A stretch of DNA of 64,000 nucleotides from positions 7,408,512-7,472,511 of the forward strand of contig NC_020166.2 in NCBI RefSeq assembly GCF_000224145.3, read 5' to 3'. The notes beneath the pieces were generated by a model. That model had not been told where the DNA came from. It was given only the letters and a program-made list of their open reading frames with translations, and made no database searches. Origin of the DNA: Ciona intestinalis (taxonomy: Eukaryota; Chordata; Ascidiacea; Phlebobranchia; Cionidae). A program made the position numbers and the translations under genes. Below, one piece after another: positions 1 to 12,400 of the stretch; within the stretch, counting starts at the first letter, position 1; each line of letters starts with the position of its first letter.

Positions 1-160
1 TTGTTCCGGCATACGAGGATAAATACCCAAAGTTCACTTTAATACCACAGTACATGGAAAACACGACGCCTGTAAAGTGCTGATTTATAAATTACACGCA
101 AATTAATTAAACGTAACATAACCGAATATGCTAAATCAACGAAATGATATATTTCCTCAG

Positions 161-255
161 CAGACCGCCCATCTATGTACAAGGGCAGCCACACTGGGTT
201 GTTCAGCAACAAACGACAAATACAAGCCCAACAAAATACGTGCGGTATTTTACAG
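161..255 (+). CDS. Possible internal exon of an unrecognised gene
   Basis: A 95-nt open segment is flanked by a good acceptor (tttcctcag before 161) and donor (gtgagg from 256). It encodes RPPIYVQGQPHWVVQQQ and continues to KYVRYFT, entering after one codon base and leaving after one. Composition looks protein-like (PPIYV, HWVVQQQ). It may be an upstream exon of the gene ending at 3123, but its phase does not join directly to the exon at 887. At least one more exon would be needed between them, and I could not identify it. The family is not recognised. Confidence 0.4.
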
Positions 256-886
256 GTGAGGTATTACAACGATTTTATGTCGGCTGGCATGCACAGTCTT
301 TGTCGTCCGAGCAATCGCTGTTAAATTTAGAGTAGAGTAAAATACTCAGGACGTAAAAATATAAAACCTGAGAATAAACGTTCCCTATTGTTTGTACAAA
401 TCATCGGTTCAGGATTGGTTAACATGATCGTTCCACAATTATCACTTACAGTGTTAAAGTGCAGCAGACATGTCAGTAAAACTGTTCGATGTTTAAACAC
501 CTTTTCCAGATATTCCATCTCATGTTGTCTCACCATCACAGCGAAGATGTCACCCACTAAACAAATGCATATCGATACCAATGTGGTCGCACGTCAGAGC
601 TGTGCCGCTGTCCTTCTTTGAGCCACAGCGGAACGCATCAGATGCGAAAAGCAGAACGTAATCTATTAAATTATGCTATGCATTTATGCTATGCGAAGCT
701 CATTTAATGTAGTTTTGCAAAATTGCTCATTCTGCGGTTTAAAGTTAAGAGTAATAAGTCTCGAATAAAAACACAATATCATGCTCATAAACTAAATTCC
801 AAGCGAATAAAGTCACTCCGCGCGTAAGATGTAAAATAAAACCTAAAAAACTGTCATAAAGTTTCAAATGCCCATGCGTTTTGCAG
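256..886. other. Non-coding stretch, probable intron
   Basis: No supported exon. Overlapping open frames lie on both strands around 330-620, but none has splice sites of the phase needed to join the exon at 161-255 to the exon at 887. A small missing exon cannot be excluded. Confidence 0.35.
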
Positions 887-3123
887 CAATTGCCGACCAC
901 AAAATAAAGGTTACTCTCGGTTACGGAAGGATATCATTAATAAAAAGCCCATTCGCCATCATAATCGAGTTTCAAAATCTTCTGAGGAAAACGCTGATCT
1001 AAGTTGGTTTTTCGACCCCAAGAAGAAAAAACGGGACATCGTGTCGTCATGGTTTGATGACGTCAGTGATAGTGACGTAGAAGAAACATGTGAACCCAAT
1101 ACCGACGAAAAAAGGCGAGTACCTATATTTTACTCAGATTAAAATCCTAAAATATTTTAAAATATCATCTGGATGTTATAAAGCTAGCTAATGTACAATG
1201 TAACATAGTGCAGCCTGATATCTTATATCCAAAATTTCTAACGTTACATTCAAATATGTTGCATATTAAGTCAAACTGTCACGCTTTACATATTGGCGTA
1301 TTTTATAAATATCATGTTTAAAATACCTTTCGGTTTTATTTTTTCGCGCGACAACTAAAATCACATATCCTTCGTTGCAATGCCAAGGTAGTTTATTTCA
1401 AAATAGCAAGGAGCAGTTCTTTGTTCATTTAGATATACTCCAGCAAAGTAACATTTCATCTATAGTACGTTGTGTATCACATAAGGTCATACAGGGCCGG
1501 TATTTACGCTAAAAAGTGAATCACCAAAACTACCATTATGTTTACAAACAGTTTGATTCGGGGCCAAATGCAGTTTACTTGACTCACGGCTACGTGTGGG
1601 AAATTGTTTTGGTTCGTTGTTGTGTGTTCCCACTCATTTTTTTAACATAGCGGTTTTGTAAGGCTCATATTGTGTATGGAATATTGTATAATACGATTTC
1701 AAACTATTTTTTAACCAAGTTTAACTTGCGCATAGTATAAATATCGGACTTCGAAGGGTCATTGCTGGAATAAGCTTGGTTAAAATCATGCCCATATATT
1801 ACTGTAAGGTAAAATGAGATAGAGTCGGTATATTTCTTGAATACATTTTTAACTATTAACAATTAACACTGTATGAATATTCTTTGTTTATGATGCCAAA
1901 TCGGACGAGAAAAGAGAAAACATGAACCATCTTACCAAACACTCTATCAGCATTATACGAACGAATGTTAACAACGTATTTATCCCCGCGGTGCGGTGCC
2001 AGTCGTACATTATAACACATATGTCTCATTTCGTGTTCCTCACACACGCCTATAAGGAATGTATTACATGCCAATAGAAACTACCATATTACGAATAATA
2101 TGATTGTACTGTACTGTACAATGTTCTGTTACTAAAAACAGCACTATCCTGTTTATGCCGTATAATATATATATATACAGTGGGGAGGGGAAAGATGGGA
2201 CACCTTTTCATTCTATTTTCTCGTCCCGCGAGGTAGTAAACAAATAACATTCAAAGAATTATAAAATCGTATCCTCACGACTCCCATAGACCGTTGTTGA
2301 TTGTTTAAAACACGATTAGGGCATTTAAATGTTATGTGCTAAAGGTGTCCCATCTTCCCCCACCCTACTGTATATAGGTCTAACAGCAGCGATTCTGATG
2401 AGCCTTTAAAACGAACAGAAGAATCCAGCAACTTAGTGACAAATTTTGGGAGCGCTTATATTCGTTGGAAGGAGACTGACCAACAAAACTCAACAGACGA
2501 AATGGAAACAGGTATATATAGATCTACAGCATTGGGATTAATATTGAATACTGAGAAATATAGTAGGGTTGGGTGAGATAGGACATTTTTCGTTCTTTTT
2601 CCCCTCCATTCAGAAGTAAACAAAATATATTTACAAAATTATAAAAATGAACCGATACTTCAAAAGAGCGTTTTTAATTGGTCAAAACAATATCAGGAAA
2701 TATGTGATTTAGATTCTAACGTTATTCCATCTTACCCCACATCAGTACTATATTCAACTATAATCGTTTCACGTAAAGTTCGAAGGCACGTCGTATTGCC
2801 GCAGCCTCTTGACTTGTAATGAGAGACAAACTTGCCATAGTTTCCTTTTAATTTTGGGAGCGGTTCTGTAAGCGCCGCGGTGTGCGTTGTGCGTATTAGT
2901 GATATAACGTAATGCATAGAAAGTTGATCAGAATATTTACTATCCATGCACAGATGATAATTCACATTTTACAGCACTATTTGTTGGCTTTCCAGGTGTG
3001 TCATCGTTTCAGAGAATTAATTATTCCGACCTATACGAGGCAGAAACGGCTGTGAATATCCTGAAAGCGAGCTTGCTTAGTGAGAACATACAAGCAGCGG
3101 TACAGAGCATTCGCGAAGAATAA
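887..3123 (+). CDS. 3' end of an unrecognised three-exon-plus gene, acidic/serine-rich protein
   Basis: Exons 887-1114, 2387-2511 and 2996-3123 (TAA at 3121) join with exact phase closure (2+1, 1+2). The peptide runs NCRPQNKGYSRLRKDI, a basic patch, SWFFDPKKKKRDIVSSWFDD, an acidic Ser/Asp/Glu stretch with EKSSDSDEPLKR, and ends QAAVQSIREE. The last 40 residues (from YSDLYEAETAVNILKASLL) look helical. The first intron works only with a GC donor (AAAAAAG|GCGAGT, 1115-1116). The neighbouring GT donor would bring a stop codon directly after the junction. The acceptor of the second exon is 15 bp from the end of a MITE, and intron 2 contains another MITE. An ATTAAA at 3166 may be the poly(A) signal. 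I do not recognise the family. The 5' end lies upstream and may include the exon at 161-255. Confidence 0.6.
2179..2371 (+). mobile_element. MITE, GGTGGGGAAGATGGGACACC family, copy 1
   Basis: About 190 bp with inverted ends: AAGATGGGACACC near the left and GGTGTCCCATCTTCCCCC near the right. The interior carries the family core CTCCCATAGACCGTTGTTG and the TTTAAAACACGAT block. Flanking TA-rich sequence fits a TA target site. The right end lies 15 bp before a coding-exon acceptor. Confidence 0.85.
2562..2752 (+). mobile_element. MITE, same family, copy 2 (diverged)
   Basis: Begins TAGTAGGGTTGGGTGAGATA and ends with CCATCTTACCCCAC...TACTATA. The interior keeps weak similarity to the family (AAAATTATAAAA; GTCAAAACAATATCAGG). 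It lies inside intron 2 of the unrecognised gene. Confidence 0.75.
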
Positions 3124-3437
3124 TAACATACGTAATTACTGAAATACAAACTTTCTGTAGAAAGCATTAAATATAACGAATACGTAAATAGGCTCTTATA
3201 GGAGAAGTCGACAACAGCGGGTACTGATGTGCGAAACAAAGAGCATACAGCGCTTGAGTGGGGTTAGAAATGCAAAATGGTGGTTTCTGATTTTCAAACT
3301 CTTTACTTGCAAATGGACTTGCGAAACAAATAAGCTTGCACATGGTCCAGACATTACATTATAATTGCTCTAAGCGTATACCACTGTCGTATAGTTGGTT
3401 ATTAATAATATACACGGAGTTTATGAACACCAAGGTT

Positions 3438-3630
3438 ATAGTAGTGTGGGGGGAAATGGGACACTTTTTCGTTCCATTTTCTCTTCTTATTTTATAGTAA
3501 ACAAAGAACATTCGAAAGTTATTAAACCATATCCCCGCGCCACGACTTTCATAGACTTGTAAATTGTTAAAAACACCATCCGGATATTTGGGTATTGGTG
3601 CTAAAGATGTGTCGTCTTCCCGACAGTATA
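3438..3630 (+). mobile_element. MITE, same family, copy 3
   Basis: TATAGTAGTGTGGGGGGAAATGGGACAC at the left, spread over its first 30 bp, and GTGTCGTCTTCCCGACAGTATA at the right. The interior matches the family core in degraded form (CACGACTTTCATAGACTTG, AAAACACCATCCGG). Confidence 0.75.
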
Positions 3631-4901
3631 TTTATTTATTTTTAAATATAGTTTTATATATATTTTTTTTAATTATTACATATAGCGTTTATCTCCTAGC
3701 TGATTTTAATTTTTTTTCTGAGATTTGTTTTAAGGTTTTACTTGAATGGTAAATTCCCAGCCCCAGTTATATTGTAGTACTAAAAATGTGTTTTATAAGA
3801 ATTGATTGCGACAGAATGTGTGTCGTATTCAATTAAATAAGGACAATATAGATAAAGATGCGACTTGTGGTATTGTGGCAACACAACAAAACACAAGAGC
3901 AAATTACACGTTTGTTGCTTCGTAACCATCCTATACACAAAACGCGTCGCCTAAAATAAACGACTTTACCCGTTTACGTAAAACATCACAGTAAGAACAT
4001 TATTGGCGCAATAGTTGCATGTTTCCTTTTTTGATACTAGAATAAAACAGGCAGTGACGTGCGCTTCGATGTATTTACTTGCTTTTTGTTTTGATTGCGC
4101 GACACACGACACACAGGTTCGAATTTGAAAACTAAATACATCAGTTTTGCAACTCATTGTATATACTAGAACAGTTATAGCAACGACGTCAAAGAACAAA
4201 CAAAAACAGTAATGTTGTTCATATTAAGAGAGTTAAGTGGAAATTGCATTTACTTTCTACGCTTTAAAGCGGCGTACGTCATTGTAATATCCTCCCTATA
4301 GTTGTTTACGCCTGTAGATGCGGAGTCAATTGAACACGAACATATACAAACAATTGTATTGCTGCGTAGGAGACGAACGGAAAATTGTCTTTTTTTACCT
4401 GCCTTAGTTAAGCCGAAAAAAAGATTAGCCATATTTTTGATGCAAAGGGTCAGCGAATACTCTTTTTAGCCAAGCAGAACACCGGTCATTGTAATATGTC
4501 TGATGATTTTAGCGCGATGACGTCGTGTAAGGCGGGGGCTGCGGAAACAATGTGATTCGAGATCTGTATATAGACAAACAAGCAGAGTCGGACAAACGAA
4601 ATATCCAGGGTCCTTTGCATAGTAGATGTTTTATGATTATAAGTTTGTAGCTTTATAATTTCTGATGAAGGTGCGCGTTAGAACCATAGTCGCGGTATAA
4701 GTCTAACAGAAAAAGTAGTTATCGACTTTCACAGGACTTTAGTTTTTCTAAATAAATATATTTTCTACTTAATACTAAAATAAACCTATGGTACAATCTA
4801 ACCATAATGAAATCAAAATCAATTTTTTTTTTTTTTAAAACGTAAGTTTAAACGATTTATATATAGAATAGATCAGAAGATTTTATGTGAAGAAATATGT
4901 A

Positions 4902-5032
4902 TGGTAGGGTGGTGGGAGATGTTAACCGTATCCTTACGCCTCCCGTATACCGTTGTTAATAGTTTAAAACACTATCAGGATATTTGTAGATTCTGTGCTA
5001 ACGGTGTCCCATTTTCCCCCACCTTGCTATAA
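4902..5032 (+). mobile_element. MITE, same family, copy 4 (internally deleted)
   Basis: Left end TGGTAGGGTGGTGGGAGATG joins directly to the core CCTCCCGTATACCGTTGTT, so about 60 bp of the usual left interior is missing. The right end is GGTGTCCCATTTTCCCCC. Confidence 0.75.
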
Positions 5033-5035
5033 TAC

Positions 5036-5228
5036 TTAGGAGTAAGATGGGGTACAATTACCACCGAATTCCATCTTTGCTGATGGCCGTGTTTCGAACA
5101 ATTAACAACTTTCTTTCAAAATCGCGGGCTACCTTATATATACGTGGAAATACTCTTTATTTGCTATATCAAACGGGAAGAGTAAAAAGAATAAAAACCT
5201 GTTCCATCTTTCCCCATCCTACTATATG
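5036..5228 (-). mobile_element. Diverged MITE adjoining copy 4
   Basis: Ends resemble the family (GGAGTAAGATGGGGTACA left; CCATCTTTCCCCATCCTACT right). The interior has CGTGTTTCGAACAATTAAC, matching the family core in reverse orientation. It is strongly diverged, so the call is tentative. Confidence 0.5.
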
Positions 5229-5581
5229 TTACGGAACTGTGAGTTGGGAGTTGGGGAATCACCAGCTGTTAAAGTGTTTGGTTTTTGTGAGCCGCTGTAT
5301 ATAACGTGACGTCTTGTCACACGATCAGATTAATTTGGTTGTTTGTATCTGACAAGCTACGCTTGCGTAACCAATTATAAACTGGCTAGAATGAGGTAAT
5401 GGTCATGTGTATCGGGGCTATGAATACATTTACGTTCTGACGCAATCGCGTTTCACGCAATGTTTCGCATTTACGTAATATACATTAAGTTGCTCACATG
5501 ATTTTACGTCGAAGTTGCTAGTCTTTATATTTCCACAAATTTTCCATTCGGTTTATCCTATTCTTCTAAGTGAATCGCTAA

Positions 5582-5772
5582 TATAGTGGGGTAGGGACAG
5601 ACGGTACACCTTTAGTACATAAAAGCCAATTACCCTGACCGTGTTTTAAACAATCAACAACGGTCAATGGGAGTCGTGAGGATACGGTTTTATATTTCTC
5701 TGAATGTGCCCTGATCACTACCAAATGAGACAAGAAAATGGAAGGAAACGGTGTCCTTTCACCCCATAGTAT
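5582..5772 (-). mobile_element. MITE, same family, copy 5
   Basis: Reverse orientation copy with GTGTTTTAAACAATCAACAA, GGGAGTCGTGAGGATACGG and the right end GGTGTCCTTTCACCCCATAG. Left end is TATAGTGGGGTAGGGACAGA. Confidence 0.8.
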
Positions 5773-6451
5773 ATACGTATATATTATATACGAAACTGAA
5801 TAAACGTTAGTGTAGGTATATATAATACGCCAAGTCATACATTATAGAATACGTGATGTACCCGTATTTACACGCTTTCCTATTATGCGTAATGTATCTG
5901 TGAATCAGACAAACGATGGCGCTAGTATTAATAGTGCCTGCTGGTAATCAAACAATTTCGGTCAGATAAGAACAAGCACTTATTGCAACATATTTATTTC
6001 CGACCATTCTTCACACATGTACTAATAGCCAGCGGTGTACCGAATGTCCGCATTCATTGTGTTAAACATTCAGCTTATACACTAAGAGATATAACGCGGT
6101 TCATTAATGACGCAATCAAACGTTGAAGATATTTTTGTAGCATTGCAATGCACGCTGCGTGACACTGACAAGTAATCCGTCTTCTTCTTGCTACGCAGAT
6201 GATGGATTAAATTAGTTGCGTATAAAAAGATAAAGTAATTTGGAAAATATAGTAGTCTATACTTTGGACTCGGAAGTTTTTGTGTTTGTGAACAAGATTG
6301 TTTATCAGGTGGGTCTGTGGTTTGCTGCGATTTTTTATATGTTTTTAATAAATTTAAATAGCTAATGTGTTTTAAATACAATTTTAAACTTTTAAATAAA
6401 ATACAATTAAAAAAAAGAATATTATTAAGGTATTGAGAAGGAAATAAAAAA

Positions 6452-9400
6452 ATGAAATTCTTCTGCATTTTGATTGTGGGATTGTTCTGGACAGTTTCCA
6501 ATGGTAAGTTTAGATTTATAAATGTTTGATTTTTCTGTACACACATAAAGCCGAAATATGGTTTTATATTAACGCCGCAATCCAGATTTTAAGAAGTTTT
6601 GAAGTTTTGTTTTTTACAGTGTAAATTTACTTAACATGTTAAAAATGTTTAAATGTTAAATTGATTTTTTTTTAAAGTTAATTTAAAGTTGGTCCATACA
6701 CCTTGCACACACTTACGAGTTGCCGCGAACTTGCAGTAATAGAAATGTTTAATACATAATAATTTAGAAAAGACGATTTGTGACCACAGATTAAACAAAA
6801 CGATCACTTCGCATTAAATAAGAGTATGAATAAACCAATAAAAGCTATACATGCTGACGAAAACATCACCGAAGGCTAACACGTTTATGGTTGTGATAAG
6901 AAGACAAAACAAAAATATTATAGTAGGCTGTTGGGGGAAGACGGGACATTTTTATCACATAATATCCAACTATCCTGATCGTGTTTTAAACAAGTGCTAA
7001 ACTAAAGTCAAAATTTTTAAATGGTGTTTAGATGGTTCTTACCAAGCTAAATCTACCATTTCAATTTTTCCTTTTAAAACGGTACCGATTTCGAGTTATT
7101 GTCTCTTACATTTTTACTGGTGACGTCACTGGTGCTTCTTGATTGTGCGTGGTGTATCTTTTACAATGAAAAATAGCGTGCTAACGATTTTCTTTTAGCG
7201 ATATCTCAAAAACGGTTGACGATTTTTCAAGAATTCTTCTTTTGCAGACGCATTTAATTAATACATATAGTTTAATCATTTAATAAATATTTATTATCTA
7301 CGATTGCTCGTCTAACGCAAATAATTTTCAAAGTCAAAGTCTACTTTATAGCGTTGTCCTTTAACAACAGTCTATTATGGTAGTCACAAGGATACGGTTT
7401 TATAAATCTTTGAATGTTTTTTGCTTGCTACCAAATGGGAGGTAAAATAGATTAGAATGGTGTCCCATATTCCCCCGCCCTACCATATATGCCACACCTG
7501 CTTTAGTTTGGTTTATGCACAATCTCTGTTTACATGTTTGAAGGGTGTAGGCGCGCAAGCAGTTCTTGTAATTTAAATGACAAGTTTTGTACGTAACTTT
7601 AATGACAAGCGTACAAACATTAACAGGAATTTGTATTGCAGCATCAAACACAACAAATACCACCCCAGCAGGCGTGATGACAACCGCGGCAGGTAAGCAG
7701 AAAACATAACGTCGTGGAAGTATTTCGTTATAAGCCATAGTTAAGTAGCCGGTTTGTTTGTTCTAAGTACTTCTTGTGGTTTAACTGGAAGTGCATCAGT
7801 ATTTGCAAATCTAGAAATACGCGCATGCTACGTAATAGATTGACATTATACTTTTATCATCCATAACACATAAAAATGGCTCATGAATAAACGCGTTAAA
7901 TTACCCCCGACATTTATCAATTAGTTTAAAACGCAAAAAAAAACTGTAAATAAATTATCTTAAACAAACAAGTCTATTCTTTAAGTTCAAATTTAATACC
8001 ATATATACTATGTGTTACAGCCACTACAAGCAATGAAACGTCTTCGTTTGGTTTTTCTGGCGACGGTGCAGACACGATAACAGTTGCAAGTACAAGAAAT
8101 GTTCATTATTGTCACTATAGCCTATAATATAAGTTACATACTTGTCCCGCTAAAAACTGTAAATTTTCGGTCGGGCCCTTTTTTCAACAACTTTAATTTG
8201 CGTGTTATTTTTATAACTATTCAAAACAAATTATTTATAGCTACAACGAGTAATGAAACTTCTACGTTTGGATTTTCCGGCGACGGTGCTGACATCACAA
8301 CAGTAGCAAGTAAGTGACTCACATTAACCATATATATGCTAAGTGAGTGATTCACATCTTCGTATATGCTAAACGTTTATGTATGAATCGTATAAGTACG
8401 TCTAAGAATCTTGCATCACATTTCTTTCGCCAAAACTGTATAAATGTCCCTTTCCCCTTAACTCCGTCTATACTGCATTTGTTATTATATACCGACGGTT
8501 ACGAAAATTGGTACTATATATATAGTAGGGTTGGGGAGATGGGACACCTTGAGCAGATAATATCTAAATATCCTGGTCGTGTTTTAAACAATTAACAACG
8601 ATTTATGGGAGTCGTGAGGATATTTATAATTCTTTGAATTTTCCCACCCTACTATATATTATGTTCTTATTATTCTGACCACAGCATCGACAAGCAATGA
8701 AACGTCCTCGTTTGGGTTTTCCGGTGACGGTGCTGACACAACAACAGTTACAGGTATAATAGACATCGCAAAACAGATGGTCGAATGTAACTGAAGACCA
8801 GTTAAACGTTTATATCCTAAGACCAACCACATTTCAAAAATCTAAATGGACAATTGCAGAAATCTATTAACATTTTTAATTTTAAATAGTAGACGGACTG
8901 ATGCGTGTTGAAGTAAGCCACTAACAATTAAACCAGTTCACAACGATTTCGTTGCAGATTCCATGATTACGACGACAAATAAGACCATATTCACTCAAAC
9001 AACGCCCATGACATTACTTGGTAATTTAACAACTGCAAACCCAACGCTCGCCATAACAATAGGATCAAATGCAACAACACCTTCCATTAACCAAGGATCG
9101 TTAATTAATTCAACCAGTTCAACTGTAAATCAAACATCTGGTGTTACAACAACAGTCGCACCATCTGGAAACCAAACATCTGGTGTTACAACAACAGTCG
9201 CACCATCTGGAAACCAAACATCTGGTGTCGCAACAACATTTGCACCATCTGGAAACCAAACATCTGGTGTTCAACAACAGTCGCACCATCTGGAAACCAA
9301 ACATCTGGTGTGGCAACAACAGTGGCACCATCTGGAAACCAAACATCTGGTGTTACAACAACAGTCGCACCATCTGGAAACCAAACATCTGGTGTTGCAA

Positions 9401-12400
9401 CAACAGTTGCACCATCTGGAAACCAAACATCTGGTGTTAACAACAGTCGCACCATCTGGAAACCAAACATCTGGTGTCGTAACAACAGTCGCACCATCTG
9501 GAAACCAAACATCTGGTGTGGCAACAACAGTGGCACCATCTGGAAACCAAACATCTGGTGTTACAACAACAGTCGCACCATCTGGAAACCAAACATCTGG
9601 TGTCGCAACAACAGTTGCACCATCTGGAAACCAAACATCTGGTGTGGCAACAACAGTCGCACCATCTGGAAACCAAACATCTGGTGTGGCAACAACAGTC
9701 GCACCATCTGGAAACCAAACATCTGGTGTTGTAACAACAGTGGCACCATCTGGAAACCAAACATCTGGTGTGGCAACAACAGTCGCACCATCTGGAAACC
9801 AAACATCTGGTGTTACAACAGTCGCACCATCTGGAAACCAAACATCTGGTGTGGTAACAACAGTGGCACCATCTGGAAACCAAACATCTGGTGTGGCAAC
9901 AACAGTGGCACCATCTGGAAACCAAACATCTGGTGTGGCAACAACAGTGGCACCATCTGGAAACCAAACATCTGGTGTGGTAACAACAGTCGCACCATCT
10001 GGAAACCAAACATCTGGTGTGGCAACAACAGTCGCACCATCTGGAAACCAAACATCTGGTGTGGCAACAACAGTCGCACCATCTGGAAACCAAACATCTG
10101 GTGTGGCAACAACAGTGGCACCATCTGGAAACCAAACATCTGGTGTGGCAACAACAGTCGCACCATCTGGAAACCAAACATCTGGTGTGGCAACAACAAG
10201 TCGCACCATCTGGAAACCAAACATCTGGTGTGGCAACAACAGTGGCACCATCTGGAAACCAAACATCTGGTGTTGTAACAACAGTCGCACCATCTGGAAA
10301 CCAAACATCCGGTGTGGCAACAACAGTCGCACCATCTGGAAACCAAACATCCGGTGTGGCAACAACAGTGGCACCATCTGGAAACCAAACATCTGGTGTG
10401 ACAACAACAGTCGCACCATCTGGAAACCAAACATCTGGTGTCGTAACAACAGTGGCACCATCTGGAAACCAAACATCTGGTGTGGCAACAACAGTCGCAC
10501 CATCTGGAAACCAAACATCTGGTGTGGCAACAACAGTGGCACCATCTGGAAACCAAACATCTGGTGTGGCAACAACAGTGGCACCATCTGGAAACCAAAC
10601 ATCTGGTGTTGTAACAACAGTCGCACCATCTGGAAACCAAACATCTGGTGTCGTAACAACAGTGGCACCATCTGGAAACCAAACATCTGGTGTGGCAACA
10701 ACAGTGGCACCATCTGGAAACCAAACATCTGGTGTTGTAACAACAGTGGCACCATCTGGAAACCAAACATCTGGTGTGGCAACAACAGTCGCACCATCTG
10801 GAAACCAAACATCTGGTGTGGCAACAACAGTCGCACCATCTGGAAACCAAACATCTGGTGTTGTAACAACAGTCGCACCATCTGGAAACCAAACATCCGG
10901 TGTTGTAACAACAGTCGCACCATCTGGAAACCAAACATCCGGTGTGGCAACAACAGTGGCACCATCTGGAAACCAAACATCTGGTGTTACAACAACAGTG
11001 GCACCATCTGGAAACCAAACATCTGGTGTCGTAACAACAGTTGCACCATCTGGAAACCAAACATCTGGTGTGGTAACAACAGTCGCACCATCTGGAAACC
11101 AAACATCTGGTGTGGCAACAACAGTCGCACCATCTGGAAACCAAACATCTGGTGTTGTAACAACAGTGGCACCATCTGGAAACCAAACGTCTGGTGTGGC
11201 AACAACAGTCGCACCATCTGGAACAACAGTAGGATCAACCCCAGCACCAGCACAATCTACTACTTCGTATGTTTCAACAGGTAAGCATTGGCTTAACAAG
11301 TATATTTGGATTAATGCCTAACAAACAGATGTAATTTTTTCCAGGTGGGGCAACAACCACAGAATCAAGTACCATAAATGTGACAAGTACAGCAGCAACT
11401 GTTGTGACTTTTTGTACCTTTGAACAAATACAACTTGCTGAAGGAAACTTTACATTCAACATGACAGCAATAAATGCAGTAGCAAGTTCTACCCAGAGAT
11501 GTAGTGATGGTAAGAGAATTTTTAAAGTAATAAAACTAGGCTTTAAAATGTATAGACCTGTAACATTACTAAGGTAATGTTTTGTTTAATATTAAAAAAA
11601 AAAATTCATAAATTCCTACAAAACACATGAAGCGATTTTTAAATTCGTATTTTAGGAACAATTTATATTTTGTAAAAAGAGTTATATGAATTAGTTTTAC
11701 TTATTAAGTGTTTCTTCACAGGCCGTGCAATAGCAACTCGGGTCTGTCTTGCTGGTGGAGCATGGAAAGAACCATCTGTTCTTGCCTGTAGTGCCTCAAC
11801 AGAAAGTACTCTCAGCTCATTGGTGAGTGCCTATAAGCAAACTACAGTTTAATTTTATATGGATTTAGTAAGGGAATAAAAAGGTTACATTGACCGACAA
11901 TTGCTAAACATTTGGGTAATAGTAAAAATGCATGAGGTTTCCAGATTATCAAAAATAAAAGAATAGTTTAAATAAGTAAGTGTGGGTAAGCATAAATTCC
12001 TATTATATCATTTAAGTGTGTCCTAAAGTGACTTGAACTTTTTGCATTGAGAACACTAAAGGCAATACAACATTATTGGTCAACTAGTAGAGTTTTATGA
12101 TATCCTGATTTATTTTTGCAGGCAAACGCAACTTTGTCTAAAAAAGCTGAGACTGTTTTCTTGCTTTCAAGTGCTTCTAATATTTCTGCAACAGATGTTG
12201 AGAATATTAAAGTTTTTCTGACCTCAAGTGTTGCTACTGCAAACTCAGTAAGTGATCTACAGGTTATAAGAATAATTAAACTAACAGACAACACAGATTA
12301 CAGAAATTATAAATCTAAGAGCAATGTTTATATTACTTATTGGTTAAATTGCATGATTATTTTAACAAAATATCAGCCTGTCCACAGCTTCTTCTGTGTA

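Larger units (their letters stand above)
3124..6451. other. Intergenic region rich in MITE copies
   Basis: About 3.3 kb between two plus-strand genes. It contains four MITE copies of one family (listed separately) and AT-rich sequence. No open frame here has splice context or protein-like composition. Promoter elements for the GPCR gene are probably in the last part, but I see no clear TATA box. Confidence 0.6.

Noticed and set aside
6082-6546. 154-codon minus-strand frame over the GPCR first exon
   Set aside because: AT-driven composition (runs of Asn, Phe, Lys, Leu). The opposite strand has a clean signal-peptide exon with a GTAAGT donor.
7400-7738. 112-codon minus-strand frame
   Set aside because: It covers half a MITE and the antisense of GPCR exon 2; no splice or family support.
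9271-11299. Very long antisense open frames (up to 620 codons) across the GPCR repeat array
   Set aside because: They are by-products of a 42-nt unit, a multiple of three with no stop in several frames. The sense frame connects to spliced exons with correct phase on both sides; the antisense frames have no start or splice context.
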